64,000 nucleotides of DNA from assembly GCA_946894095.1 (NCBI GenBank), contig OX335652.1:7897001-7961000 (forward strand), read 5' to 3'. Positions within the stretch are counted from its first letter, which is position 1. The number at the start of each line of letters is the position of its first letter. The stretch is from Incurvaria masculella. Lineage: Eukaryota; Arthropoda; Insecta; Lepidoptera; Incurvariidae. Of this stretch, positions 1 to 11,050 are shown piece after piece. Made by a program: the position numbers and the translations under genes. The notes beneath the pieces were generated by a model that was given only the letters and a program-made list of their open reading frames with translations, had not been told where the DNA came from and searched no databases.

Positions 1-225
1 GTTTCGACCATCTTTCACTCAATGCAAGGGTATCAATCTGGGCGGGATTAACCCTACCACCTAGGAAGCAAGAAATTTAACCTTAAGTTTTAGGTGGACC
101 CCGAATGAAGGTCAGGCTCAACGGTATAACTTATCAGGACCAGACCGTTTTCAGTGTGGCTCGATCTCATGATCGAACATCTAGGCGTGTCCACTAGGCT
201 ACGGATATCGGCTCTAACTCTATTC
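1..225 (-). mobile_element. SINE fragment with tRNA-like head
   Basis: Minus-strand copy of the common SINE family, cut by the window start. Body landmarks are the complement of the TCGAAGCGGCAATGAAAA region at 1-20 and CTACCACCTAG at 54-64. Toward 225 the minus strand reads a tRNA-like head with TAGCCTAGTGG (A-box-like) and a GATCGAGCC B-box-like motif. The body matches the copies at 4845 and 26799, but this head differs, so heads appear to be exchangeable between copies. Confidence 0.6.
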
Positions 226-784
226 ATTCACATATCCAAATTAAGTTCTATGTGCTATAATTTGCCCAGCTCCCTGCAAACATTATTGTTCCGTTATGTA
301 CATTATATTATTATTGGTTTAGTAAAATTGGTTTAATTGTAATAATACACACAAGATCGTATGATACTACGAGTATCTACTCCCAGATAGTGTTATCACC
401 CAGGGAGGATAACGACCACAAATTCAAAAACTATAAGGTTATAGAGAGGTCCAAGACCTGCAGCGGGTGGCACTGGAACGAATAAATACGAGTATAAACT
501 TAGATTTAAAGGGAGTGAAATAAGTGCTAAAAAGACTTACCATCTCACCGTATTTCTGAAGTAACTGGGTGCACGGACCTTCCATTTCTACATTGACTTA
601 GACGGAAAGAAAGGACACTATTTATATTTCCGCCTAATGCGACATTACTAACCCAGAGCGTGTAGGTAGTTATTGCCTAGGGGACCTAAAGTTATCCATC
701 ACAAATCAAATTGATCTAAGCATGGCCCTGTCGGCGTGAGTGGAGCTATTTGCCAAGAAATGTTTTATAGCATTGAATCACGTA

Positions 785-1147
785 CTAGCGAACCAAATCA
801 AAAGCATTCCACACGAACAAATCAAATAAGCCCGTGATCGATTGCTCGAGTTGGAGTGAAGACGCCGACAATGAGTTCCTCCGGTACGCGAGCATCTTCA
901 GATACTTATCGAGCCCTTTGTGACTACATTTGCCGGCAGAGTCAGACGGAATCATCGAATATATTCGCAAAGGAGCGGCTGTAATCGGCGAACGGAAAGG
1001 ATGCCTTTTTGTGGGTGCGCGTTTGCTACGTAATGCTGAGAAAATGTACGTTCTAATTGACCTAATGTTTACAAATACGCATTTTTTTTCTGGCAGCAGA
1101 GTACATGGTTGAACGCTTGTATGTTGTGTTGAGGTTGCTACCATCAC
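785..1147 (-). other. unrecognised open frame, 120 codons
   Basis: An open frame on the minus strand of slightly higher G+C than its surroundings; the opposite strand is also open over 930-1112. I recognise no domain or motif. It has no supporting splice or promoter signal and could be chance or an old repeat fragment. The interval 230-780 before it shows nothing I recognise. Confidence 0.12.
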
Positions 1148-1258
1148 ACAATTGCGTGGTTGAGGAACGAGCTACATACCGTAATGGCCGAGTGTGTCCT
1201 ACTTATCCCACTGTCCACTAGGTGACATTCGAGGATGTATATTAGGATACAATGTTTT

Positions 1259-1532
1259 TAAGGTTCCGTACCCAAAGGGTGAAAACGGAACCCTATTACT
1301 AAGTCTCCGCTGTCCGTCCGTCCGTCTGTCACAGGCCAGTATCTCATGAACCGTAATAGGTAGGCAGCTCAAATTTTCACAGAGTGTGTATTTATTTTGC
1401 CGCTATAACAACAAATAAGTAAAATAAAAATTTAAAGGGGTCCCATACACAAAACGCGATCTTTTTGTGTTAAATCTTGTACGATGGTACGGAACCCTTC
1501 CTTGAGTCCGACTCGCACTTAGCCGTTTTTTT
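1259..1532 (+). repeat. GTCC-core dispersed repeat, copy 1
   Basis: First of five copies of one family. Landmarks in order: GGTTCCGTACCCAAAGGGTG, a GTCCGTCC microsatellite-like core, ATCTCATGAACCGTAATAGG, TTTGCCGCTATAACA, then GATGGTACGGAACCC and a GAGTCCGACTCGC palindrome. Other copies are at 4210, 18178, 32266 and 40655. No protein is encoded. No convincing terminal inverted repeat or target duplication could be fixed, so the class is left open. Confidence 0.8.
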
Positions 1533-1728
1533 AATAATATCAGTTACATATTATTAACCGAAAAATCGAGTATTTCCGCGGCAGTTTACTTTTTTTTAAG
1601 GTTTTCCGAAAAGTAAGATTAAGAGAAGTTGGGTTTCGGCACCATGAACAAATTATCCGGTGGGTCTAGTTCATTGTGATTAGAGCTGATGTGATTTGCA
1701 AATGATTTCATTCTGGAATTTATTTAAG

Positions 1729-1965
1729 GGCCGATTTTTCAATCCTTAGATAGTAGTTATCGGGCTGATAATACAAATTTGCATCTGTCAAAAGACGGAT
1801 AGTCATTATCGATTTTTTTATTTTCTATCACAATTATCTGACTGCTAATTTTACTAATAAAATATGGATTTACTATAAGGGATGAATATCAGAGGCGTAC
1901 ATAAATTTGTCCAACAGTTCTTATCAGAACGAATTATCAGACTATTGAAAAATCAATCTAATATT
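1729..1965 (+). mobile_element. MITE-like element, GGGCCGATTTTT ends, copy 1
   Basis: About 235 bp. It starts GGGCCGATTTTTCAATCC and ends with the complement of a related end (ATTGAAAAATC). A diverged copy in the opposite orientation is at 39815-40056 and shares the inner sequence TTTTACTAATAAA near the middle. It is non-coding, and no clear target duplication is visible. Confidence 0.6.
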
Positions 1966-2220
1966 AGGTTTTTAATTTGGATATTTACACATTTTGTTAT
2001 CGCATTTTTTCTATTCATAAGGTATTGTGTAATAAGTAAATGATGTGAGAATATCTTATTTGTGTTATCTCTGTGTAAGAAAATATATACTAATCATAAA
2101 TCTGTAAGGGGTGTTCATGGAGTAAGTTGCTTTGTTTTCTAAGATACTTCGTTTGTAGACTTTATGTCTTTTTGTATATGATACTAAAACTAAATTGACT
2201 ATTTTAAGAAATCAGTTCTG

Positions 2221-3465
2221 TATGTATGTATGTATGTATGTTCCTCCATAACTCTTAAACCGGTTATTCGAATTAGATGAAACTTAGTACACGTATATAC
2301 TATTACATAGGACACAGGATAGGCTTTATATAACTCAGTTTTGCTTGCGTAAAGATGTGGCTGTCATACAAACCGGAAAACTCCGCGCGGCCCAGCGGAG
2401 GGCGGCGGCTGGAGGAGGGGGGGCGGCGGTGGCGCTTACTTTTTCTAAACCACGGAACAGTTTAACTAATAGGAAAAGCGATCAACGACAACGACAACGA
2501 CGGTTTGTGTATATAATTTGTAAATATTTTATACGAACCTTAAGAGAACGATGAAAACGAATTACTCTTAAATTGTAGGTTGTAAAAAGGCCTGCAGAAA
2601 TTTCCGTGATATCATGCGTCTTAATACAAAACAATTACTTACAACAAACTTAAAACAATTATATTTTGAATCGAATACAGATTATTAACAAAAATAGGTT
2701 ATTTGCAAAGCTTTTTTCTATAATTCATTAATAATTCTTATTCATATACATTTGTCACTTACCTTTTGCATTAAATATTGGATTTATTTTTTCTTCTACC
2801 CTACTAAATCGGTCAAAATATTAGTTTAAAAGATATCAAATTAAGGATGGGTCATCAATCGCTCATATTTAGGTATTTGCTACCACTTATCCGATTTCAA
2901 TGCTAACTGTACCGAAGTACGGCTTGGTATTTCCCGCAACTTTAGGACTACTTGGCATCACGCTAAATCACCAAAGGTGAGACCAGTGGGATAAAATGCT
3001 TTTTACGTGAGATCCAATGACACGATTCTACTCAAAACTTATAGGCGTGTAATGTAGTAGTGAGTGTTAATTTCTTATAACTTTTTAAACCCGATTTATA
3101 TGCGTATTTTATCAATGTATAGCATATCTGGGAGCAGTCAGGTTCGGGATGGGTTACCGTTATCGATGTTGAGGCTGGCTGTGGTTTGGAGTCCACTTAA
3201 AACTTAAGATCCCCTTCGTTATATATTATATTATTAGGTATGTAACATGATATTATTTTTTTTTGAAAAATAGCCACCAACTGTTTCCGAAGCTTAAATT
3301 GGAATGATTGGATGTTTATCATGAAATCTTACAAACTTTATAAAATTTGGTAGCTGTATACATTGTCCTGGACCAGCCTGTTGGACCATCTCTTTGTGCA
3401 ACTTTTTATCCATGCAATAATTCAGCCCGACTTTAACTCGAGCGGAGCAGGGTACCGCAGCTAGT
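2221..3465 (+). mobile_element. Helitron-like element carrying a 5S/B-box module
   Basis: It begins near a TATG microsatellite and GTTCCTCCA and ends in the hairpin-plus-CTAGT terminus (CGAGCGGAGCAGGGTACCGC then CTAGT at 3461-3465) typical of lepidopteran non-autonomous Helitrons. Between 2925 and 3465 it matches the minus-strand copy at 29708-30350 along its whole length, including TTCCCGCAACTTTAGGAC and CACCAACTGTTTCC. The piece at 3125-3205 holds GGATGGGTTACC (5S box C-like) followed by GAGGCTGG and a tRNA B-box-like GGTTTGGAGTCC. A GC-rich stretch at 2380-2445 lies in the part not shared with the other copy, so the true 5' end is uncertain. Confidence 0.6.
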
Positions 3466-4209
3466 GTTTAATAAATCGTGTCAGAACAAATTAATTCTTT
3501 TTATTTCTTTCTGTTCTATGACTTATACGAAACCTATCAAACAATAAATACTGATATATTTTAAGGTTCGAAATTTCCAAATAAAATCGATTTTTTTTAC
3601 TAAAAAGCTGTATAAAGTTATCCAGTTTGATATACTGCATCAATTCACTAAATATTTGAAAAAAAAAAACATTTAGACTGAATAGAATTTGCCTACATAA
3701 ACTTAAACAACATGTTATAAATTATTTTAAATAGTTAATAAATACTATATTTTAGTGCAAAATATCTTTACGTAAGCAAGTTAAATTGGGAGATTATTTT
3801 TATATTATAAGTTTAATAAAATAAGACTTGCTGGTGTTGTCGAAATTAAAATTTTTTAATAATGAACTTTTCGCTCAACCTACTTTTTTAACGGACACCG
3901 CTTTCGGTGAAATACTTTTAATTTAATACTAGAGTATTAAATATCTCATAACGTACGCGAGCATTGTTTCGAAAATCGCTCACAAATGTCCGGATATTAA
4001 TTCGAAATGTGTGCTCGGCCATGCCTGAAGTTGCGGTCGACACAGCTCGGCGCGGACCGCTAATGTCTCATCGAGGTTTTCGATTCGAACGGGGAGGCGA
4101 CTCGATTGCCAGCGTCGCCGCGTCGCACACCTGCGGTGATGTGAAGTCAACACTGTTCGAAACGATATATTTATTTGTTTATTTTATACTCTTAGTTACG
4201 TATCTTTTT
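3466..4209. other. no recognised feature
   Basis: Very A+T-rich up to about 3950. A G+C-rich patch at 3990-4150 is open on the plus strand (3964-4392), but the end of that open frame runs into the GTCC repeat, so a real exon is not supported. Confidence 0.4.
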
Positions 4210-4519
4210 AGGGTTCCGTACCCAAAGGGTGAAATCGGAACCCTATTACTAATCCTTCGCTGTCCGTCCGTCCGTCCGTCCGTCCGCCCGTCTGTCCGTC
4301 TGTCACAGGGCTGTATCTCAGTAACCGTAACAGGTAGACAGCTGAAATTTTCACAGAGTGTGTATTTATTTTGCCGCTATAACAAAAAATAGGTAAGATT
4401 AAAAAATAATTAAAATTAAAGGGGGCTCCCATACAAAAAATGAGATTTTTTTGTTTTATTTTTTACGATGGTACGGAACCCTTCGTGTGCGAGTCCGACT
4501 CGCACTTGGCCGGTTTTTT
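4210..4519 (+). repeat. GTCC-core dispersed repeat, copy 2
   Basis: Most complete copy of the family, from AGGGTTCCGTACCCAAAGGG to CGCACTTGGCCGGTTTTTT. The GTCC run near 4262-4290 is the longest in the window, and the GAGTCCGACTCGC palindrome near the end is intact. Confidence 0.85.
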
Positions 4520-4631
4520 AAGACTTTTTAGCACTAACGAAGAAAAACTGACAAGAAACTTTGTTGGGGCTCAAAATACAAATACATTATTTTTATCATA
4601 GCTAAAAACCAATATAACACCACTCCTTTAA

Positions 4632-4844
4632 ATGTTAAGGTGTCAAACGGTGGCAGTATATCATGGTTTAGGGGCTAGAGGAATTGTCTTTCAGATCAGC
4701 GAGTGGTTATCCACGCCCCGATCATGCACTACTTTCTTGCTCTTTCCGAGTTGGACAAGTGCATTTCGCTACGAATGCGAGCTGTACCATGGTTTGGAAC
4801 CCATGAAAAATGTGAGGTCCTTTTCCCCTACTAGGTGGTAAGTT
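4632..4844 (+). mobile_element. SINE 5' part (tRNA-like head), truncated
   Basis: Head and early body of a SINE: ATGGTTTAGGGGCTAGAGGA (A-box-like), a decayed B box, then CGAATGCGAGCTG and CCCCTACTAGGTGGTA. It stops exactly where the 5S-headed SINE starts. The body expected after GGTGGTA does not resume after 5220, so this copy was truncated or joined by recombination rather than simply interrupted. Confidence 0.6.
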
Positions 4845-5220
4845 GTCAGCCTCGGTGGCGCGACACTTCGGTGATCGCTCTCCGAAGTTAAGCAACGCTG
4901 GGTCCGGTCTGGTCTTGGATGGGTGACCATTCGACCGTTGAGAGAGGCTGGCCGTGGTTCGGATTCCACGTTAAGCTGTAGGTCCCCTTCCTTACTTACT
5001 AGGTGGTAGGGTTTATCCCGCCCGGGTTGGTACCATCGCATTGGATGAACGATGGTCGAAGCGGCAATGAAAATTGTCCGTGTTTTCCATCCAGTTCAAT
5101 GTAGCCGTGCAATATAAGGAAGGTCCTGGCATGGCACCTAGTTCCCATGTGGTGTGTTGGGCTAATACCATGACAGAACTTGTGGTATTAGCCATCCATG
5201 TCCAGTCACATAAAAAAAAA
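4845..5220 (+). mobile_element. 5S-headed SINE, full-length copy 1
   Basis: About 376 bp from GTCAGCCTC to an A-rich tail at 5212-5220. The head contains a 5S rRNA segment (about 4868-4932): CCGAAGTTAAGCAACGCTGG corresponds to the 5S internal box A region and TTGGATGGGTGACC to box C. A tRNA-type B box, GTGGTTCGGATTCCAC, follows near 4951-4968. The body has GGCAATGAAAATTGTCCGTG and the 3' part GGTATTAGCCATCCATGTCC before the tail. Compared with 26799-27188 it differs at few positions and has lost about 8 bp that include part of the A box. It is non-autonomous and would need a partner LINE. Confidence 0.85.
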
Positions 5221-5297
5221 TTAAAAATTGTCCGTGTTTACGTGGAATCCGAAGACGACATAAAAGACGAATCTCTTAGCCCCATTGCACAAATAAA

Positions 5298-5445
5298 CGG
5301 CCGAGTTAATCAATGTTCAAACACGTCACTTTTAGTGAACCGCATGGGGTTCCTTACATACTGCCCATACAAAGTGACGTGTTTAATCGGACATTGACGT
5401 TGTTTTTTATTTTTCGTCCTTTCGTGTACTCGGCCCTTAGTCGGA
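5298..5445 (+). mobile_element. MITE-like element, CGGCCGAG/CTCGGCC ends
   Basis: Matches 34021-34190: GAGTTAATCAATGTTCAAAC near the left, GTGACGTGTTTAATC in the middle and CCTTTCGTGTACTCGGCCC at the right. The ends are inverted relative to each other (CGGCCGAG and CTCGGCC). Non-coding. Confidence 0.65.
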
Positions 5446-6498
5446 TTGGATGCAGTGGATTTGTTTTTTACGTGCCGGACCTAGACAGCATAATTTTCGC
5501 GGGCAACGTTTTTGTGGAGGTGAACGCATGTTACCATAAGTATTTTTTCCTTCACTCACTCTCACACGCCCACAAAAATGCTAAAGGCTGTCGTGAAGAC
5601 ACAGGAAATCTAAGATTTCCAATTTTAAAGAAAGGCATTTCCCTACCTCTAAATGTTGACATATTTTAATAATATTTGTATCACTTGAGAAAGCTTCATT
5701 ATATGAACTATGATTTGATTTTATTGTAAATATTTATTTATTGTTTATTAGCCAATATTTTCCAATGTAAAAGGTATATTAAAAAAATCAAACATACAGA
5801 CGTAGATTTTGACAATATATTTTAGAATCCGAAATTTCAAAATCCTAGTAAAACATTGAGAGCATGAAAACAGTTATCGCCCGTATTATGGGAAATTGTT
5901 CGGGTAACGACTCTCTTAAGACTACCTTACCATCTGACAGCTGAAAAGTAGATCCAATAAAAGAAATAAACTGAAAACTATTCAAACTCTCCAAACTGTA
6001 CAAACTTTTAAACGAATTCAATCCAATTTCGATAAAATCTGTCGACGCTTTCATCAATTTTAATAGCTTTCAACTGATTATTGACGCGGCGATGACGCAA
6101 ACTCAATTAACTCAATTTACTGTACATTTTAACGTAAATAAAATGATACGAACCCAATGATGCGTCGGATGAACAATAAGCTAGCGGTTAAGTGCGATGG
6201 AGTAGATATATGCTCTGCGCTGATCGTTTTCTGATGTGCGCCCCTAAAGGTGTGCGATCTGTTACGGTCTGCACACACGCATTTCGTTTTACATGTCACG
6301 GCTATGGAGAGAGTTAATGGATATTGGAAATAATAGGTCAGTCCTTGAACACCTGTATTTAAATGTTTTACAGACTTCAATTTCGAATTAGCAGAAGCGT
6401 AAAATACAGAGAATTATGGTTGAATGTTTTCATTATAGTTGAATGGGAAAAGGGAAAGTCGCAAAATATTGGTGCAAATGTTCTAAATTTAAAAATAA
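5446..6498. other. no recognised feature
   Basis: Unique-looking A+T-rich sequence with only short open frames and no repeat family I can match inside the window. Confidence 0.4.
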
Positions 6499-7044
6499 GG
6501 TGGTCCAACCCGGCGGGACTAACTCAATCGCGGGCACGGTACAAAACCGTGCTGTTGTGCTCTGGGACCTTCTCTGTTTCAAAGAAAAAGACAGGCTCCG
6601 TGATGAGGAAGATGCAACATGTCCACAAAAAAGATAATGTGTATGGTGTATGATTTGGTAAGATTTACGAAAATTTTAATTACAAAACGACTTATAGCTA
6701 AAAGTAAACCACGACCGCTGTAGTCAAAAATCTAACTAAAACCAAATACATTATAAATCTTGATAAAATAAGCTATGTCTGATGACTAATCTTTTTAAGA
6801 TAATCTTACTTTATCATTGCGTAATCCAACTCCAAAGTTATTGTATAAAACGCGCGAAAAATCCGAACTTTCGGACCTTATAACTTAGAAACCAAACACA
6901 ATTTTACAATGCCAACGGTCATCAGACATCTAGTTCGATCAAATAAAGCTATTTTGAGCAAAATTGGGATCTCTGACAAGTAATATGCACGTGATCTTCT
7001 TTACCCGTTTGTATGGGGAGTTGAGCGGGATGGGCCGGGCCACC
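6499..7044 (+). mobile_element. TTAA-target MITE, copy 1
   Basis: 546 bp with inverted ends GGTGGTCC and GGGCCACC, matching the copies at 32554, 43157 and 52593. The flanks are ATAA and TTCA, which fit a decayed TTAA duplication. The short open frames within it (for example 6363-6653) are by-products of the repeat and not a gene. Confidence 0.85.
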
Positions 7045-7083
7045 TTCAATGTAAATTACTAGATTTCTTTGTTTCAGTTTTCT

Positions 7084-7246
7084 TTTTATGGAACTGAACA
7101 TAGATGGCTAATACAACACTTATTGTGTACTGTTGAGATACGCCCAACACCAATTTCCGAAGGAATTAGGTACCGTGCTATGACCTGTTTTATCATGGCT
7201 ACATCGAACTGGATGGAAAACACATACACGATATTTTCATCCATTG
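7084..7246 (-). mobile_element. SINE 3' body fragment
   Basis: Minus-strand fragment: GATGGCTAATAC, CCAACACCAATTTCCG, ATTAGGTACCGTGC and GAACTGGATGGAAAACACA match the SINE body in the same order as the full copy at 26799. The head is missing. Confidence 0.65.
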
Positions 7247-7837
7247 TGATAAATTAGTTAAAAACGAATTAAAAAAAAATCTTTTACAATAAGCGACATT
7301 TCAAATAATTTTCGTAAGATATGGTTGTTTGGTGGGAATCGTCTGAAGCAATAAAACCGCCTTGGAGATAGCTGTATCGGGGACGAAGCAGCAGTTGGGC
7401 GTAATACGTCTCCATGAAGACAGACTTCAATGTTTTATTCAATGAAGTTACATTGGGTGTTTTCAGAGTTCTCACGATCTAACACGTCATCTTGGGCATT
7501 CAAATTTACGCTTTTTCTCCAACACGATGGTGTTGGAGATAAAGCTATGGACAGTTTATTAGTCAAACAAATTTTGTATTTATTACCAAAAAAAGTCCTT
7601 TACACATTTTTGGTGACGCAATACAGTTAAGGCTTTAATATATTAGATCCCAAAATTTGCAAATTTTCATAAAATGATGGCTCCATTTCTTACTTATGTA
7701 CAAAGCACTTGCACTTGAAAAAATACAAGTAGTCCGCACAGAATTACTCCTCGGCAACGTTGTAATAGGTGACTAAGGGATTCTTAGTGGTCCCGATACC
7801 ACTTAAAACTCCGTCGCCATCCCTCACTATACGTGGT
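7247..7837. other. no recognised feature
   Basis: A+T-rich spacer without a repeat or gene I can name. Confidence 0.35.
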
Positions 7838-7945
7838 TATCCCGCCCGTATGATACCATCGCATTAAATGAACGGTAGTGGAAGCAGCAATGACGATTGT
7901 TAGGGTTCTCCATCAATTTATATTTAGCCATACTGTACACGCCCA
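7838..7945 (+). mobile_element. SINE body fragment
   Basis: TTATCCCGCCCGTATGATACC, the GAAGCAGCAATGACGATTG region and TTTAGCCATACTGTAC follow the SINE body order on the plus strand, diverged and truncated at both ends. Confidence 0.5.
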
Positions 7946-7953
7946 GGCAGGTC

Positions 7954-8294
7954 GCACTTCACGAGCGAAGGAGATGAAATGCCCAGAAGCTTTGGGACGT
8001 CACAGCGGGCCACCAGAGGAGTAGGAACAGCAACCTACCTCCAGCAGCACCAGCTCCTAGATGTCGGGTCCCGGTACAGTGTTCGTTGGCACAGCACTTC
8101 GCCCAGAGGTGAGACGACACAGCGTGGTCAGGCGCGCGGCGGGTTGCGGGCGTGGAGCCCTAAGAGGAGCTCCACGATGAAAGGATGCGTGGACGCGATG
8201 CATGCGTGCACCATGCGCGACAGCTAGTAGCAGAGCGAGATAGAGAGAGTGGCATAGGAAAAACTTCGGATGGGATTGAATGCTCGTGAAGTGC
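7954..8294. repeat. G+C-rich segment bounded by 13-bp inverted repeats
   Basis: GCACTTCACGAGC at 7954-7966 is repeated exactly in inverted orientation at 8282-8294. Between them lies an unusually G+C-rich stretch with open frames on both strands (7979-8227 plus, 8057-8305 minus). Neither translation shows a recognisable domain. It could be a small terminal-inverted-repeat element, but no target duplication is evident. Confidence 0.35.
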
Positions 8295-9461
8295 AAACTA
8301 CCCACCTAGCTCACCCATGCCATATTGGCGTGAACACACACAATAAATGAAATATCCTGTTATGGAACCCAGTTCTCGGTGTGTTGCACTAATATTATGG
8401 TAGTTTATGATAATAGTAAGTAGCTATCCATTTCGAGTACCATAAAATAGTGCTGCCTTAACTAATACATTATTTGGTTATTTGGTCTCAATCTCATGCA
8501 GGAATTGTATTCATAATTTATTGTTGAGGTGGCTCTCAAACCATTGCACTCTTAAATATTCTGTAGGTGGTATTATTTAAAAGGTTAAAGTCGTATACAT
8601 TTATTTTAGTCATGAGAATAAAAATATATTTTAATATATTTTGACTCCAAGCGAAGTTTCTTGTCGATTCTCCTTCGTCCCTGGTAATCGATCCGTCTGT
8701 AAAAAAATACGAATCCAAGAGTTTGTTTGCACCGAATGAGGGAAAAGATAAGCATGAAACGTTGTATTAATATATGACATTTCCAAAAGAGCGTATAAAT
8801 ATTTAATGCATACAGTTTTAATTTCATTTTACTAAGAAACGATCGAAGAACTACATATAGAAGAAAAATATAGACATATGCAAATGTGCGGAATGTGCAG
8901 GTAAAGTGTTAAATAATAAAAATGTATGTAGGTATAATATTTAACACTGTGTTAGTAGGAGAATTCCAAATTATGGGTATACAGCAAGTTACGCAGTACC
9001 CACAAATGGAATGTTTGGCAGGTTCGTGTCCAGCCTTCCAGTGTATTCATAGAGTAGTTTCTTTTACAGGCCTTGCTTTACGGTTGATCATACATACTTA
9101 CATACGTATCCACTTTTATATCATAAAAAAAATCTCGGGCAGTTGAGTAGAATTTGAATACCATGAATTTATTAGAAACAGAACATTTGGTATTCTATTG
9201 CAAACAAGATGGACGCGTAAGAAAGTTCAGAGAAATGTAACGCCCACTCGGCTTGAGATGTCAAACGTTAGCAGCATCTACTTGGGTGCCTCGTTAGATC
9301 GACATTTCAAATATTAATAGGTAATTATTAGTTGTTTTTTTTACGACTCGTACGCTTTATACGTTATGTTACGAACATTATTGATGCTATTAAAACAAAT
9401 TCAATTAAAAATTCGGTAAATTGATTGAATCTTATAGAATTCAGCTATTTTAATTTTCCAC
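8295..9461. other. no recognised feature
   Basis: Spacer with short open frames only. No match to the repeat families found elsewhere in the window. Confidence 0.35.
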
Positions 9462-9520
9462 TAGCTAATGTTCCCGGCTCCGTCCGGGTCAATATCGTTT
9501 TAGATAAGCCCTCGATCCTG
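9462..9520 (-). mobile_element. Helitron 3'-end fragment
   Basis: The plus strand shows ACTAGCTAATGTTCCCGGC and CCGTCCGGGTCA, the reverse complement of the GACCCG...CCGGG...CTAGT terminus shared by the Helitron copies in this window. Confidence 0.5.
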
Positions 9521-9599
9521 TGCGTCTCATCGCCCGCCCGCGCTATTACTTCGTTTTCTGACTGTTAGATTCAGGGATTAGCACGTTATAACAAACTAT

Positions 9600-9877
9600 T
9601 CAGCTTTATTATCCATACTAATCCATACTTCCATATTAAGATTATAGATGAGAAAGTAACTCCGCCTGTCTGTAACGTTTTCACACCTAACCCGTTGAAA
9701 CAATTTTGATGAAATAAAAAAGATGAAGTCTGGAATTTGGGGAAGGACATAGGATACGTTTTATGTCGGAAATAAAACTCAATTTTCAATGAGGAAGAAA
9801 AAAACCCATATAACGTAAAATGCTCGACATAAGTCCGAAACGGCATTGACCCGAGCGTAGCCGGGTACCTCACCTAG
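9600..9877 (+). mobile_element. non-autonomous Helitron copy
   Basis: It contains GAGAAAGTAACTCCGCCTGT, AATTTTGATGAAAT, GGGGAAGGACATAGGATACG and the terminal GACCCGAGCGTAGCCGGGTA with CCTAG at the end. This order of landmarks matches the complete copy at 20377-20643. Confidence 0.65.
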
Positions 9878-10499
9878 AATTAGTATATATTATCGAGAAT
9901 GTATCAACTCTCGTCGACCTACTGTCCGAATCAGAGGAGAGACGAGAAAACAGCATTAAACTTGTAGACACGAGGGCGGAGGCGCGCTCATTAACTTTTC
10001 ATTGTATTGTAAGTGCTCAGGAAACGTCTGAACTCACCCCTTCTGGGGTGCGCGTGTACACTCCGAGACCGGTATCAACCGGTATACACCAATTTTTTTC
10101 CAACGCACGTTGTTTCTTTTGCAATAATGTTGCAAACTGCGCATGGATAATGTATTGTGAGCGCAATAATTCATACAAGTTTTTCATAAATAAAAAAAAA
10201 ACAAATTTTTACAACCTATATGATGAGACCTATCGCCACATTTTTTATAGAGCTTGATATTGATGACTAGGGCAGCCGAAAACACCGCTTTTCCAGAGGA
10301 TAAACACGGAAAATTTTATTGGCGCTTCGACCATTTTTCATTCAATGCCTATTCTACTTCTCACCCCCCGCTTCCCGCCGCTCCCGAGAAGAGGAGCCAA
10401 GGTCATCGCCTGGACCCAACCATGTAGGCAACTCACGTCTTGACTTCAGAAATATAGGTGTATCATTCTAAGAGAAAAAAGAAGAAAGACAATTGTTTG
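9878..10499. other. spacer with a short SINE remnant
   Basis: Only a short SINE-body match (CGCTTCGACCATTTTTCATTC near 10325) is visible. The rest is unassigned. Confidence 0.3.
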
Positions 10500-10638
10500 A
10501 TACATTTCGGTATAAAGATATTCTGGACCTCGGAGAAAACCCTGAAAGGAGGTGAAATATTCCCCATACATCAAAGTTTGTTAGGGGAACTCATGAAGAA
10601 ATAATTCGGTTTGACGTTGACCCGAGCGGAGCTAGTAT
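10500..10638 (+). mobile_element. Helitron 3' half fragment
   Basis: TTTCGGTATAAAGATATTC, TGGACCTCGG and GTTGACCCGAGCGGAGCTAG match the 3' half of the Helitron copies. The loop of the terminal hairpin is deleted. Confidence 0.55.
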
Positions 10639-11050
10639 AGTATAATATACAAATATATTTTTCCTAGAATAAAAATAATTACTTTGGTCTAATATTGGAA
10701 GCCTTCGTACCCTTATCTATATAAAGCGATTTTACAAACTGAATAATTTTTTTGATGCTTCAATTAATATAACAAATAGGCTTAATTAACTTTGAAACAG
10801 CTGTTAAACTAGCCTCTTCAATTATGATGCTTTCAATTTAAATTACCAGGATTATGTAGATGAATATACGTAAGATTTCGTATTCCGCGCTCCGGAGAAC
10901 TCCATAATGCATCGTACGCACTCCGGCGTGGCAATTGCTTGTTTAATCAGTTCAAGGACGATGCTTGTATTATCTCCGTAAGATCCACGCCTCCGCGCAT
11001 ATTAATGCAAAAAATATATTGTCATTTAACTTGGGTTACAATTATAAAGT

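Noticed and set aside
3964..4392. 142-codon plus-strand open frame
   Set aside because: Its second half is the GTCC repeat read in frame; the arginine/proline/serine run comes from the microsatellite core.
4868..4968. A functional 5S rRNA gene
   Set aside because: Only the internal part of 5S (control-region side) is present, the 5' third and 3' third are replaced, and the unit continues into a SINE body with an A tail.
6363..6653. Open frame at 6363-6653 and the similar minus-strand frame at 43544-43747
   Set aside because: Both are translations of the TTAA-target MITE, which has no consistent frame among copies.
9600..9877. 95-codon minus-strand open frame at 9586-9873
   Set aside because: It is the antisense of a Helitron copy, with no homology expected or seen.
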